Shown here piece by piece: positions 1 through 15,300 of a stretch of DNA of 64,000 nt. A program made the translations under genes and the position numbers. The notes under the pieces were generated by a model, which worked only from the letters and a program-made list of their open reading frames with translations, searched no databases and was not told where the DNA came from. The number at the start of each line of letters is the position of its first letter. The stretch's first letter is position 1. Source of the stretch: Acanthaster planci (lineage: Eukaryota; Echinodermata; Asteroidea; Valvatida; Acanthasteridae); the NCBI RefSeq assembly GCF_001949145.1, contig NW_019091536.1:457722-521721 (forward strand), read 5' to 3'.

Positions 1-259
1 TGATGCATTGCAGACGATGACTTTGGAACGCTGCTACCGGTAAATAAATAGCGCAGAATAGCAGGGAGGTTTACGGAAGTAGCCAAGGAGTTACCGTGCG
101 CTAACACTGTTGCTGAGCTGAGTGCAGTGAGAGAGAGCAGTCGAACTATACAGTACCACAACTTGCACACGCCCCGGTGTGTAGCTGTTTGTGTTTGTAC
201 CAGGGTCTGGTCTGACCGCTTTTTGTGATAGTTTAACCTGCTCAAACCAGCCGGGGGAG
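1..259 (+). promoter_or_regulatory. Upstream region and 5' UTR of the IQGAP gene
   Basis: This stretch precedes the start codon. It lacks the dense TACATGTA motifs of the introns that follow and is richer in GC. I see no convincing TATA box placed to define a transcription start, so the border between promoter and 5' UTR is unknown and an upstream non-coding exon outside the window is possible. A 67-codon open frame on the minus strand here has no recognisable content. Confidence 0.4.
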
Positions 260-335
260 ATGGCTAGCACTGCTGGGGATGTGCTGAACGGCACAGCAGA
301 TGATATTGATGGGCGAGTGTCTGCGGAATATGACC
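260..335 (+). CDS. IQGAP1: IQGAP exon 1 (residues 1-25)
   Basis: Encodes the acidic N-terminal tail before the CH domain, beginning MASTAGDVLNG. The start ATG is in a good Kozak context (G at -3, G at +4). The donor GTAAGT follows position 335 and leaves one base of a split His codon. The downstream frame joins exon 2 without a break. Confidence 0.85.
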
Positions 336-3300
336 GTAAGTGATGACTGGGAACTCAGTTAAATTGTCCGTCATGCCCGTGTCTTAATAATGCCTTACTT
401 CATCACGTTCATCCATGCATGAACATGTCTGATGTAGGCCTACATTCAGTATGAACAAGGTCACGACTACGCGTGGGCTATCAGCTGTAAATTTTGTTTT
501 TATTTCTGTTGTATTTTAAGGCCAAGAGAATGAAAGTTTTAGATTTGCCTCCATAATCCACCGCCCACATGCTCCAAAACAGCCCGCCGAAAAAAATCAT
601 TCTTTACGTAAAATTCAATTATTTTTGCAGTCAAAAACATTCCAAATCCTAAATCATAAAGCAGCAGTAAAATGCACTCACCTAGGTACCTCTGCATACC
701 TACATGTACTACAAAAAGTAACAATTAAATTCTCTACATACGCAGGGCCTCTAGGACACAGAGGATACCAGGTACATGTAGCAAGGTATCTTGCTAAAAT
801 AAATAATGAATAATGAAAAAAGCCTCATTCTTTATAAATTGTTCCAGACGCAAATCTAAAACTTTCATTCTCATGGCCTAAGTGTACAAATTATCAAAAT
901 TGACCAGGTTCATGCTAGAATGTTGAGGTTCACGCAGCCATTTCACTCGACAGGTCTCCCATTTTCATCTCCCTCGGATACGTACTTCTCTCTCCGAAAA
1001 ATTATGTATGAGGGACCCCGGTTATGCAACTCTTTTACAGACTCCTTGAAAGCATCAAAGAATTTGTCTGCTTTTAAACGTAACCTAAAAGTAATTTTAA
1101 TGAACATTTACACTGATGATAAGTCTCTCCTGGTTTAGACTGGTTTGGAATGTGTATTTGTTTTTGCCCTGTCTAGTTTATATATACATGTATATATATA
1201 TGTACTGTGATGTACATGTACAAAGTAACTTGTTAAAGGGGCCCATACTTGCAAGCAGTGCTTTATGATGGGTTCCTCTTCAACCACCCTATTTCTGTCC
1301 ATACTTTTTGTAATCCGAAGATGTTCGGATTCACAAGTGTCAGTGTTGTAGGTCTCGAGACCAGTTTTTCGTGGTCTCGGTCTCATGTACATGTACTTTC
1401 AATATTTTGCACTGGGTCTCTCTTTACGCTTTTTGAACAGTCGGCTAGAATGCCGAGGCAGTACATATAAATACCCGATAAGATAGACTAATACCATAGG
1501 ATCCCACTTAGTCAAACTGAACAACGGGCATGACCTGCCACTCCATATTCAAAAATTGTGTGATTTCTCCATTTTCGTAGCCCCATGCTCCCACCATGGG
1601 CAGGTGCCTACAGTAGGTTGGGCAAGCAGATAAGTAACTTGTTACCACACAGATTTCTTGAAGTGACTCACACAGATGTATAGGAATGGGTGGCTTGTTG
1701 AGTCTGCAGCCATGCTGTCTGTTGGCCCGTCTGGTAGAGATTGTTTTCCTTACAAATGATGGCATTCTAATTAAGTTCATGTGTATGACTGATAAAACGG
1801 TTGACTGATTGGAAATGCATTGAGGAGAACTGAATTGCTACATGTACTGCAATACATGTATGCATTATTGTAATGATTCTGGACTAGCTCGTCTGAATTA
1901 AATGTGCTTAGGGTGTGGAAAATCAAGCAACATATTAACTTTTTTTCAGGTGGACAAGTGGGATTCCTACTATTTGGGGAATACATTTTGAGTGACTGTG
2001 CCATTTATTTCTCATCATATGCAATATTTGAAGCCTGTCTGTTGCCTCACAGCCTTACAGAAGAAATTTGGAATTTGGTTTCTTTTTTTTTTACTTTGAA
2101 AACTGGGGAAAAAAGTTGAAACTTTGACCTCACCAGTTCTCTGTCCTCCAATTCTGATAGAAACAAAAGGAAAAAAGGCTGCATTTTCATCGAAGGAACT
2201 GTTGTGACATTCTTTGTTTCATGCACATGTAAAACATAAAAGAAAAAAAATTGTTTGGACAAGGTTGGCCACAAAGCTTTGTGGCCCCCCTTCCAGCATG
2301 AATAGGTTTGGACAGTTTGGACAGAATGTCAGACAATTTCATCTCAGTAATTTGTTTTCCTCCCTCAGCTGCATGGAGCTCATGCAAAATTAATCCCATT
2401 TCTCGCATCAAGGTCATGCATCATTACCTTTGCAGCTGGCTACCCTGTTGGTCTGTAAATTGGGTTTTAATATCCATCCTGGGCATGGATGCATCTGGCC
2501 GCATTTGCATACATGTACGTCTATTTATAAATTGCAGCAATCTTGTGCCCAGACTTGCACAAGTTAATCATTCACACGGGTCACTTCAGATGTTTTTTTT
2601 TTCACGTTAGTATTAAAAGCACCCAATAAGCACAACTATTCCAGGGTTGCTTTTCAGGTTTTCATATCATACCATGTACTGTACATGATTATATTTGAAA
2701 CAGGACTTGACAGTAAACCTGATATTTTCCGTACGCAATAGGTACAGTCCAAGTACATGTGCATGTGTGCAGAAATGGAAATTCCAAGTTAATTTATTGC
2801 AACACGTATGTACGGTCTACATGGACGCACCGCACATGTACCGGTACTGTACATGTAAAATTTTAGAGGAGAGATCATGTGGAAAATTGTTGTTGGATAC
2901 AATGGAGAATTTTGGCAAGCGTTCATAATTAGAATGTGAACGCTCACTGTTACCAGTACGTGTGTTTTACATGTAGTTTCTAACTTAGTTTTTAAACTTG
3001 AAATTTGCCTGCTGGCATAAATGCATATCGGTATGTACATGTACATGTACAATATATGTAGTAAATGTATGTTGTTATTAATAGAAAAATGAAACAGGGT
3101 GTGTGATTCCTCATTCCATTTGGAATCAATTCAAAAGCAGGATTGTAAGAGTCTGTTTAATCATTCCACATGTAGTAAAGCACATCACAGGATCCTTTGG
3201 AATTTTGATCTCTGTACCAGAATTGGCCCTTTTAAGAATTTGCTTTTGAAGTACATGTACTGTCGGATGCTTTGAAGGCAAGGGGTGTGCTGCAACACTG

Positions 3301-6300
3301 CTGAATATGTCTCACATTTGGTGGCCATCATCACAAGTTCACGTGTTGGCCCATATATCGATAGTACTAGTATGTACCGGTACATGTAAATGTACTTGCA
3401 TGTTTTGCATACAATAAATAATGCGCAGTACCTACCCGTATGTACATGTACTCTTGTGTGACAGTGCTGATCTATATGTAGGGTTTCTTTTTATGCCCTA
3501 GAAATCTTTTTTATGTTTCTTTTTCAAATATTGCACGATATTTTCATCCACATCTCAGACAAATGGATGATCGTTCCTGGCTGACGATAATGTTTTTTAA
3601 CATTTCTTTTGAAGTTTGGAATGCCAAGTGGCCATGCTGCATATTTATGCGTGCTCAGTGACATTCATGTGTACATGTACGCATATAGTGTAGTTCAGTC
3701 CTATTGTGTTGGTGGTACTGAACTGTACAATGTAGGACAATGCTGTTAGAGCATAGAGGTACATACATTACATGTACACACCATTATGTGACATAGAAAT
3801 TTATTGTGAACAGTCACCATGCTAGTGGTCAACTGAACAGAGAATTAACACCCTTTGCAACCAGTCATGTTCAACTGAACTTACTGAAGTCCCATTTGCA
3901 AACATTCATATGACATTCAGTACTTTTTCACCTCATGGCAAAAGGTTTGAACTTCCAGAAAATTCATGCAATCAGCAAATACATGTACACGTGTACATGT
4001 ATCTACATGTACTTGTACATGTAAGGTGTATGCACCAGTAGAATGAGATTCATATAATTATTAACAGTCTGCAGTATTAATTAAATCATAAGAAAAATTA
4101 AAAAAAAAACAAGAAAAATCTTAAATGTTTATGGTACATGTAGATGTACAGTGGATCACTGTTAAAACAAGGTCCTTGACAGTACCCTTACCGGTACCTT
4201 GCATTATTGAAAAACAAAGACTTGGAACCTAAAATTGTCCTTGTTATAAATATGACCTTGTACTAACGGTGCTCTTCTTACATGTATCTGTGTTTGACTG
4301 TATCCTGACTTTCAGGATGAATTTAAGAGCCATTACCCAACTGAGAAAGCCTCTGCTTCTTTTCAAGGTGTACAGAAATGGATTTGTTCTGGCACCTAAA
4401 CTGGTGTGGTCATGGTGGTAGGCTACATGCAGGGTACCAATATACCGGTACTGCTGGTACATGTACCTACCGTGTACCTACCGTGTACATAAGTTCAAGT
4501 TGGAATGGCTGAACTACAAAAGTACAGTCCTTTTATTAAAAGAATGCAAATAGAACATGTAGGTTATCAGTAAATGCATAGAGACTGGTGGGCAGTACAC
4601 AACTGTACATGTACATTTTAATTAAACTGTCTCTCACCTTTTTAAAGGTATTGAGTTAATGTGTAACCGTAACTCCTTTTGCTTGAAATTACAACTCTAC
4701 GTTGTACATCTCTGCTGGTAGTTTTGCTTTAAAAAGAACATTTTGAAAACTGATACTACAGCAAAATAAGGAGATGACACTATTGGGATACATGTATCAT
4801 TTTAGCAAAGTTGGGATATTTGTTTTCAATTACCAGTAGATTGCATCAGAGCATACTTACATGTATGTTATGTTTTTCCTTGCCTTTATAAAAAAAGCAT
4901 CGTGCATAATCACTTCTTAGGGCTGTAATTGGTCAAGTTTTGGCCCCTGCTGATGTTGCGGTGTATACAATTGTGTATTCCCACAGATACCTGTATTTGC
5001 CCTCTTAAAGCTGAATGCAAGTCATGCTTTTCTCGTTACCAGCAACATGCCCTACCGGTACCACTTGGCAGTTTTCCTTCTTAATTAATGTGCATGCTGC
5101 AGCTGTACATGTACAAACAAAACATGAATTTTGGTTATACCTTCAAGTTAGAGGGCTCTTTGCATTTTGAAGGGAAAAGGAAGAAATCACAGATTTAAAT
5201 GTATGTACATGTAGCACACATTTACATGTACTGGTTGTTTCGACACGTGGGTGTACATGTACATGCCAGTGTACGTGTATCACATGTGAAGATTCCAGTT
5301 GACAGAAGTACGCACGTACTGCACGTTCTCTCATCTGGAACAGGAAACATTTGTTATGGTTAAAAACCAGGCCCCAAATTTAATCCGCTGTGCACATACA
5401 TGTATATCCACATACCATATACATGTAATGTCAATTGAATGTTGACTACACAGTCATTATATGACATTATCTACGCAAATTGAAGTGACAGTGGTGTAGA
5501 AAGCTATTTAAATCTTCCAAACAGTATCCAGACATTGTCAGGGTACTATTACATGCATTATTAAGCCCCTTTCAAAATGAGATGCTACATATATACAGGT
5601 AGGTACGCGTATATGTATTGTACAGGTACAGTACATGATAATGCATTGCTTTAGTAAACTCTGTTGAATTTAATGCACCAGTAAAGGAGTTGTGGCAGTC
5701 ATTGAGCCTTGTCCCACACTCATTCAGTTCTGGTACTTGTACCAGCATGTACGTGCAAAGTGCTTGCAAGTTGCAAATACCCGGTACATGTTAAACGCAC
5801 CCGTGTCCGTGTACATTATTTTTTGAGTGCTCAAGAATGAGGTGTTCTGTGCTTACAAAGATGAAAATCCTTCCGTCAGCTCATGGTACTTGCGAATGTA
5901 GCTTGAGATGCTGGGTTGCAACGATGCTGGGTTGCAACGATGCTAGATTGCAACGATGCTGGATTGCAACGATGCTGGGTTGCAACGATGCTGGATTGCA
6001 CCGATGCTGGATTGCAACGATGCTTGGTTGCAACGATGCTTGGTTGCAACGATGCTTGGTTGCAACGATGCTGGATTGCAACGATGCTGGGTTGCAATGA
6101 TGCTGGATTACAACGATGCTGGGTTGCAATGATATTTGATTGCAACGATGCTGGTTTGCGACAATGCTGGTTTGCAATAATGCTGGTGTCCCTTTTCTCA
6201 AAGTTTTCATCCCTTTTTATTTACCGGTACCTGTATCTTTTGGTTTTGTGTACAACACTAACTGGGGCAGGCGATGTGGCTGGAATGTACATGTAGAAAT

Positions 6301-9300
6301 TCAGCTTCAGAGTTTGGAATTGTTGACTGACCTTGCAACCAGTAATAGAGTCCTACCGGTATTTCTCACTTGGTCCACTTCTAAGTTTCTGTACTCCCAT
6401 GGAGGAATGTATTTTCTTTCCTTCATTAATTAAATGTACATAATGGAACATGTACCCAGGTATGTACACTTGACAAAGGTTGCTACATGCAAAATGTATG
6501 TTGTACATTGCATGTATGTGAATGGAATTTCGGGCTTTTCATGGTGAAAGACGGCGAAAAAGAACCACACATATTCATAAGAGATATATTCCTTCGCTTG
6601 GTGCTATTGCAAGCCTTTCCACCTATTGATGTATGTGAGTGTTAGAATTTGCAGGATATCATTGTAATCCTGTAGCCACAATTCTTCCATGTACAGGTAC
6701 ATTGTAGCTTTACACAAAATACATTTACATGTACCTGGTACATGTAGTACAAGTGTATCTGATAATCAACTAGTTATTCAATTAAGATGAGATTTCAATC
6801 TCAGCTTGTTTAAACTGAATCAGAGGCCTTTCGGGAGAAATTTGAATCCAGATTTTATACTTGGATAATCAATTCTGAAAATTAAGAGACAACTAAACAA
6901 ACAAACAAACAAACAAACCGACAAACAAATGATTGAAACATATTTTGAGGGCTTCTCGCCAACAACCTCGTTATGTAGAATTCTTAAAAAACTTTTTCAC
7001 CAACCCTCATTCCTTGCCCAGATGAACATGAGGAAATGCCAGTGCGGGCGTCCGGGGAAGAGATGGACGAACAGCGGATGAAGAACATCGCTTACCAGTA
7101 CCTGTGCCATCTGGAAGAGACCAAGAAGTGAGTGCAGCCAACATCTTCACCACTCTGTCCCTCCTTCCCCCCCTCTCCCACACTTTGCATGGGTGGGAGG
7201 GTTTATGTACTCAAAGAGTTAAGCTGCATCCAGGTCTGGGGTCTATTTTTGTTATACAGCTACTGTATTTGTCTGCTCTGCCATAATGAGTCGCGTGTCA
7301 CCAGAGCTACTTTTGAGTCAGAGGCCTTTGGAAAACTCTTGCACAGTGTTTAAGCAAGAGGAATCCTCGACATTTTAACATTGATGCATTGTCCACTTTC
7401 ATCATACCGAACTGAGTGACACATACCGGTACATGTACCAAACCAAAGAGCTCAAATTTCTCAATCTAATACAGTGTAAAACTCAAAAGTGGCTCCAGTG
7501 ACTTGTGACTCATTTTTACAGAGCAGTTCACATTTGACTGACTGTAATGTGAGATGTTGAGATTTTTACATTCGAGGAACCTGCAATACTCTGAGAATAG
7601 TCAGGGGTGCCATGCCTCCTGAAGGCAGATGCATGCATGTCCCCCATTGCACCATTCGACTACTGTAGTTTTCTTTCATACCCATGTCAACAAGTTGGAC
7701 CTGGTTTTGTGACTTTCTTTGTACGTAAAATCATCACAGTGTCCTGGTAGCCTTGGAGTGGGTACCGTACATGTACATGTATGTGTACAGGGTATGTGAA
7801 ATCGTGCAAAGAAGTAAACAGAACTTTGTTTTTGTAAACTGGATATACGACCCTACTCGACCAGTGAAATAACAGTATCCAAGACATAACAATGCCATTT
7901 ATTGTACATACACTGTGCATGTGTGTTTTTACCTATGGGGAATCAAAATTGCATACCAGTACATACATGTACACGTACCGTGTTTACAGTGTATGTCTAC
8001 CGGAATATACACTACAGTGGGTAGAATGAGGGGTCTGCACATTTGTACAATGTTATATACCAGTTTGACATCTGTGTAACCGTTCTATGTTTGCCGTTGA
8101 ATGAAGGTAGAATGAGACATACCAGATACAGGCATTACAGGGGTCAGACTGTGGCTTTTATTTTGCCTTGGATACAGTTGAATTACAGCCAACAAGAGGA
8201 CACGGTCCGTCCTCCAAAACTTGTTTGTTCCTCTTTCCAACTCCTTCCCCAACACATTCCTATCCATTTGCAAAGCCTCGTTGAATCATTTTCTAAAATA
8301 ATTCAAGGAGTGCCGTCCACAGATCAAAGTCAAGGTTGGTATTCAATTTTGATTGATTCCAAAGCTGTTGATCTCATTTGCATATATCTTTCAGTATGCT
8401 AAAAAAAAACCACCTTGAGCTTCAGCACTATAAGAATGTATTGAATCGTGGCCGTCAAAAAGAAGTTCACAGTGATGCATTTTTGTGAGATTTAAAAACA
8501 TTTTCCCATTGTTGACTCAGTTTGTGGACTATGCAATTCTGAAATTACCCCCTTTCCATGACAACAGGTGGTTTTCCTCAGTTAGTGTGGTACAGTAGTG
8601 TACTGTACAATGTACATGTACCATGCAGTACATGATATGTAAACAGTGATGGTTCTGTAAATAATCTCTACCTGATCATTGCATCATCTGCTTGTATGGA
8701 CTGGGACATAAACAATCTCTACCTTAGGTACAACTGCAGCAGGGGATCTTGCTCCTGGGCCGGCCCTTGCATTGATCTGAATGGAAACCACCCAAAATAA
8801 ATGAATTTTTGACCTCCTGGGCTCAAGGGCAGAGCTTGGCAAGGAGGAGGGTGTGACTCATCGGATTTTGTGTTAACCAGGCTTTAGAGGTCATGCCTGA
8901 GGAACCGGTCCCATGCAGACCCAGATGGGAAGCTGTGATGTGGTGGAACCAGTATTTGGAATCAGATTAAAGGGGGGGTTTCGGTTCCTCCTGTGAGAGA
9001 CTTAGCAAAGGAGGGGGGGGTGTTGCTCTCTGTGTGTACCATACGGTACCTTGATACATGTAGGTTACAGGAAAATTTGCTACGACAAGAGGAAGTTGCA
9101 ACAGGTTGATGTTACATGTACACTGGCTGACATGTGCGTCTTAAAAATACCTGTAAGGCATTGTTATGGCCTAAAAATTGACAAGTGTGGCACCTACGAT
9201 AAATTCCCCGGTCTGTTTCTTAGTTGGTTAGATCTCCACAAGGCTCAGTGTGAATTTTTTCATTCCTTTACCAGAGTTTCAAATACCTCTAAAAATGCTG

Positions 9301-12300
9301 CTTTGTAATATTGTTGCTGATTTAATACCAGTAACTGGCTTTCAATTTTTTAGGAATTATTATGGACTGTGAATTTTCAATTGCTCCATATTTGTAGACT
9401 GGTCATAGTGTCAACTGTAGTTTTTCATAGTCATCACCTTATTTGCCTACACTACGTGTATGCACATATACATATACACTATACATGTACATGTACGGTA
9501 CCCCGGTACCTGCATAATTCTTGTTTGATAATTGTATGAAATTTTCAACACAGCCTACTAGTAAGCACCTTAATGTACACAGTACATTTACTCTAATCAC
9601 CAGTGTTAATATCAATGTTGGGATATCTACACCGGTTTCAACAGCATGCCTAGCCCAGGATTATGTGAACTTTCATAATACTGGTACAGGGACTAATCCC
9701 AGGAGACACCATACCTGTAACTACACAGGCAGAGGGTAAAATTAGATGCAACAGTGCTTTGACATCATCCTTTTTTCAGTCTGCCATTTGTCAAGGTCAG
9801 CTGAGCTGTCATGTACATGTACAAAGTGTCAGCCACTGACTGTTGTGTGGACAGAGTAAGGGAAGGTGGTCCAAAACTGTCAGGTGTCTGACCATAATTT
9901 CAGGTGGCATCTCATTCACATACATGTAGGTTTCACTTTCAGCACAGCAGCGGTTCTTAAACTTAGGGTTCAAGCGCTTTGTGGCAAGGCACAACGCATA
10001 GCTTTCACATTGGTCAGAACATGGTTGGAACAAAAACTATAGTCTCACTGTTTACAAAGTTGAGGCCGGTTTATACAGTGCAGTACTTGACACGAATGCT
10101 AACATGAACTTGGAATTGAGATGTTGGAAGGGAGGGAGCAAATTCTAACAAATTGCACTGCAAATCTTTTATGACATCAAATTTGCTTCATCTTCTCATT
10201 TGCCAGGAAGTTTGAATGGGTCTTTACAGGTGTCAAAAGCCATGACAATTTCCAGCAATACCAAGTACTGGTACAGGTACAGTACATGTACATGTACCGA
10301 TATGTACTGTATCATGCAGTTGTACATTAAATCAGTACATGTATCAGTACATATTATGTACATGGCTGTCTCATGACCTTTAATGGAGGATTTGGGACTG
10401 TTAGGATTAATGGGGCATGGTGCACAAAGTATTGACACATCTGTGACCCAGACAAATACAAACACTGTGTGCACATCCATCTATAGTCCCAGCTGGCATT
10501 GTGCCCTTGCAGTGTAACTTTAATCAAACCAGTCTGGACATGAAACAACACACAGGCTATCAGGGTTGCACTGCAGGCTGACCTCACATGACCTTCAGGC
10601 AAAGGAGAAAAAACAGATGGGTATATTTTAGTTTTATTTATTCCTTCCTCTCTCGATGAAATGGTTTCTACATTTGAAGTACATTACATGTACCGTACAG
10701 GTTCAGACCTTTATGGCCTAATTTGTATGAAAGGGAAGAAGCCTGAGTCAGTTTCCCATCTTGTCGTGCTTGTGTGTTCAATAAATTTTACTCGCTGTTA
10801 TTTTGTTTAAATTACATATAGGGGGGTACCTTTATAAAGTGGAAAAATATCAGTACATGTACCAGGGTACTGCCCTGACCAGATGTGCACATCAGGAAGA
10901 TTTCTTTTATTGGAAAAGATTTGAACTGATTTGTGGGGACTTGATGTCACAATAATGTTTTGGTACATTTACCGGTATACGGTATATACATGTACATGAA
11001 ATCTATGGACTAAATACTGTATGTACATGTACGGTACATACATGTAAGTACACATGTACATGTGTAAATTGCTCGGTCTGTGTTTACATGTTTACATGAA
11101 ATTAGTTTTTATTCCAGTAATGAATACCAGAAATTTAAACAGCACATGTGCATGTACCGGTACAAAGCAATTTGGCATTGGTTACCAGTATCGGTACATT
11201 TCGCAGTAGTTACCACAGCACTGTTACTGGCATATGTACCATTCAAAATCAGCAGTCATGCCAGTGCCAAACTGAATAGGCGTTGTACATGTATTTATGT
11301 ATGTTGTCATTCTCAGAAATGTCTGTAAGTCCAGATAGGACCTTCTGCTTCCATGTCAGTGGTCCCAGAGTCTACTTTGTTAATAATAAACCGGGAATGA
11401 TCAGCGAAAATCATTTCACAGTTGATGCCATATGTTTTTGCCATCGGACTTCCTGATATACATGTGCATGTACATTGTACATGTATGGTACCCGGTAGTT
11501 ACCCGGTACTTGGGGATGCATTTTGCGTAACCAGCATTTTGAGGCTCCACATAAATGTCATTTGGGTCGTTTGAATCATTTCTAGAGGAAGTATTGGAAG
11601 TGTTTATGGGGGCTGGAGTAGTTGATGGGTGTGTCTCTGTGTAGTGTCCTGACCCCTGATCTCTGACTTTGACCTTACATGTAAGGGATCTGCAGACAGG
11701 AAGTACATGTACATGTATGCATAAATAGAGCCATGTATGGAAATGAGCTGCGCAAATGAATGTGCAATTACTGATATTTTGCAATATTGTTGGTACGGTT
11801 TAACCAGAATGTGTACAGCAGTGCAAGTTCATGCACTGTACATGTACAGTGCCTGGTACCTGTGCGTCATGTACAGTACATGTTGCAGTATCTATTACCT
11901 ACTACCGATAGTTGTTTCATGGTGGTTTTTGTTCAGAACTTACGCGTACATATTTATATGGGTAATTCCAGAAATTAGGGGCGGATCCAATTTTTTTCAT
12001 GTCCCTGTCACATCTGACATATGATTTTGTAAGTTCAGAACACATAAATTTCTTATTTCCAAGGGTGATTAATGAATGCAAATTGGTACCTGCCAAACAA
12101 ATAGTAAAAGTTTGAAATCAATTCTGGTGATACATATTTCCATGTGAAATAGCAAAGGTCAGGTGTAAGAGGGACACGAAAATGCCACAATTTTGTACCC
12201 CTAATTTCTGGAACTACCCGTACCGCTGGAGGGACAACTTGTACTCTGCAAACTTGTATGCTCTACAGTACAATGTACATGTAATGTACTGTATATGTTA

Positions 12301-15300
12301 CATGTTGGTGATTGTACAGTGTACTGTACGTGCACTGGTACATGTATGTACACAGTTCAGAGGAAAGGGAGTCAACTGTAGTGTAGGGTAGGTCAGCTTA
12401 GTGGCAAGCCAAAGTTAGGTTGAACCGCAACACACGTCACTACGGGCATACATAAGCTCATCTCCCAATTTTCTCATCGATTCTGATGATGTTGTGTCAG
12501 CATTTCCTCATTCAAGGAATAGTCATGTTAAAGCTGCGTGTGAAGTGAAAAAAGTGCACTTCTGGACTAACCTACGGTAACAGCCACTCATTTCATCTTT
12601 TACCATTTTTGGAAAAAATCAGTGTGAAGAGAGTAAAGTAGTTTTTGGTCTAATGTACATGTAGAGAAGTTGCCCTGGATTTAGACAAGTGGCCACTATT
12701 TCCCCATTCTTGCTGAAATGCTTGCTCTTACTATAACATCGTCATGTGAGGTGGCAGTTTCCAGTTTCAGCACTGAAAGTGAAATCCTGAAAGTGAAAGG
12801 CCTTCAACAGAGTCTTGTGGAAACCAATGGGAACCCTCAACATACTGTACATGTGTACATGTCCATGCACCTGAATTTCACTCACATAACATCGATTTTC
12901 ATCAGGATACCAGACTAAATGAGTGATACATCAGAAGAAAAATCTCACTTAGCTCTGTTTGATCCACACTGGGATAAACTTTCTGGAAAAATGGCCTCAA
13001 CACACATTTTTGTAGGATGGTACCGGTACTTGTATTAAAATTCGTCAAATGTTTTTTTTTACTTTCCTTTGTTTGCCAATCATCAGGTGGATAGAGGCCT
13101 GCATAAACGAGGAACTCCCTCCCACCACCGAGTTGGAGGAGGGGCTGAGGAATGGCGTGTACCTGGGCAAGCTGGCTCATTTCTATGCCCCGGAAAAGGT
13201 GCCCCTCAAGCGCATCTATGACAAGGAGCAGTCGAGATACAAAGTGAGTTCTGTCCGGGCCAAGCTGGATTTGATCACCTCCGAAAAAATTTTCTTTTAA
13301 AATGATAAGTTCCCTTCTTTACTGTACCAATACATGTACGGTACTTGAACATTTGTTACAGTTTTGCTACATGTAGGGTAGTTGTCATCATAAAAGTACC
13401 TTGAGGCACAGTGTACTACACATACATGCACCTGTACATATTAAAACATGACCTTCCTTAATACTGGTTCTGATGAAAGTTTTCTCTGTTAAAAATCAAA
13501 AAGTAATAAATGATTGAATTGAAACTTAAATCATAAGACAACATGCACATACAGTGTAATATCATAGCTGTATGAAACATCTACCTGTAACTCTGCATGG
13601 TAGTAATTGATTAATACTTACAAGTACAAGTGGCATGGGCAGGTTTTTTGTTCTTACCATAAATTTTGGAATGACAAGTTTAATCGATATCCCCTGCAAA
13701 CATCTCAGCTACAGTAATGATTTCAGAGACAGTATTCAGATTGCCTTTCAGGTTGTGATTAGGAAAGACTCAAAAATCTTCATTTGTGGAAAAGTTTGCA
13801 TTTCATTATCTGCTGGGAGTGGACAGGGAGGTTTTGAAATCATTCGATGACGCATGCATTAAATTATCACGTGAACAACAGTCCTGGTATTACGTAGATA
13901 CATGTAAATGTTTGCATAGGAATTAAGAAACCGTTTGAAACCAACCAGGCGCACTTTTCCAGGCACCATGTTATTGAATGTGGTATCCTGTGGTTCAAAA
14001 CAACAGGATGCTTATGGAATGACCCCACCTTCCTCTGTCAGTAGAGTAGTAACACATGCACGAACAGTGCATGTACACATGCTCACATGCAGAAGTTTCG
14101 TACTGCTCCAGGGAAAGAGTTTACCCGTTGAAGTTGTTCTCTACTTTTTTCTCAACCTTTTGTCCTGATATCATGTTGCACTTCAAGCAACTCATTGACT
14201 TTCGTAAATTATTAATTCACATATGTACTACCTGCACATCACGTGAAATTTGTGTGTACAGTACATTTGTTTCTGCAAGCCGTTGTAAAAGTAATTGATA
14301 ATGATATTATTGGTTACTTGATTGAAATGCATTTAGTATGGTACCACGGGTCTACTGGTGCAATATGATCATTCGTTTATGCTTGCGATGCATGGTTACA
14401 GCTACGAATGGTCTATTGGATGTCACTGTTGGTCAACCCACAGCAGCGGAAAGCAAGGCCCCCTGCTCCAGTAAATGATCTTCTTAAATCAAATTAATCT
14501 GGTTATTCTATTGCTGTGTTTCCCTAATCACTTTGTTCACAGATTGTGCCCCCTAATACTGCACACTGTTGTCGTTATGGTACAAGTGGGCAGTGATTCT
14601 GAGTATTTATCCATTAAAAAAAACGTAAGCTCATTGCAGAAAGTACACATGCACCAGTATGTATCTTTAACTTCTAAACAAAGCAAGAATGGAAACTACA
14701 CTCTTCATACACCCCCAGGGTGCCAGCAGACTACCTGGTTGGTATTGTATAGTGTATTTGTTATGTACATGTACATGTACTGTACATGTAGGTTAGAGCC
14801 ATAACCCAAAAATGAAAATCTAAATGCCCACAGGGTGCAGTGTACATATGATGATGTACATGTACAGTGTGTACATGTACATGGTTATTTGGAGGTGCTT
14901 GTACTGTAGCTGTTGCAGTGGAAATGACGCTCCAAATAGAAAGGAATTCCTGATGGGTTTGGGTTTCACCCTTGAGTGGTCCCATACAACAAAAAATGAG
15001 GTGTGGGCTGGCTGAACCCAGTGTGCACAGTGTGGAGTGTGCATGTACATGTACTGTACATGTACTGGTACAGTATTCGTACATGCTACCTGTGATCCAT
15101 GTACCTACCGCTACTTGAATGCAATGCATGTGGACATTTACTGCGTGTATTGTAAACATGTAATTTGTGGTAGGGGGCCACTGCCTCACTGTTGGAAAAA
15201 GTTCCAATTGTATGAGTGGTGACTTTTAAAATAAACTAACATACTTGTACATGTATTTGTTTTACGAATGATTTGCAAATTTGGAAAATTCTTTCGCCCA

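Larger units (their letters stand above)
336..7021 (+). other. Intron 1 (6.7 kb)
   Basis: Starts GTAAGT and ends in CCCAG. It holds a LINE-derived fragment (about 950-1138), many TACATGTA-type motifs, a 16-bp minisatellite (5907-6188) and a CAAA tract (6896-6929). No coding exon or nested gene was recognised in it. Confidence 0.8.
7128..13086 (+). other. Intron 2 (6.0 kb)
   Basis: Dense in TACATGTA motifs. It holds an element with inverted ends at 7285-7515, a MITE at 11960-12219 and a related dispersed repeat near 12895-13020, close to the acceptor. Many short frames exist but none resembles a protein. Confidence 0.8.

Noticed and set aside
5907-6188. CRISPR-like appearance of regular repeats (also 31539-31783)
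   Set aside because: Units are directly adjacent without unique spacers and the genome is eukaryotic, so these are minisatellites.
5837-6296. Overlapping open frames on both strands with a Cys/Asn/Trp-rich repeated peptide
   Set aside because: They are translations of the 16-bp minisatellite in several frames; no start context, splice logic or homology supports a protein.
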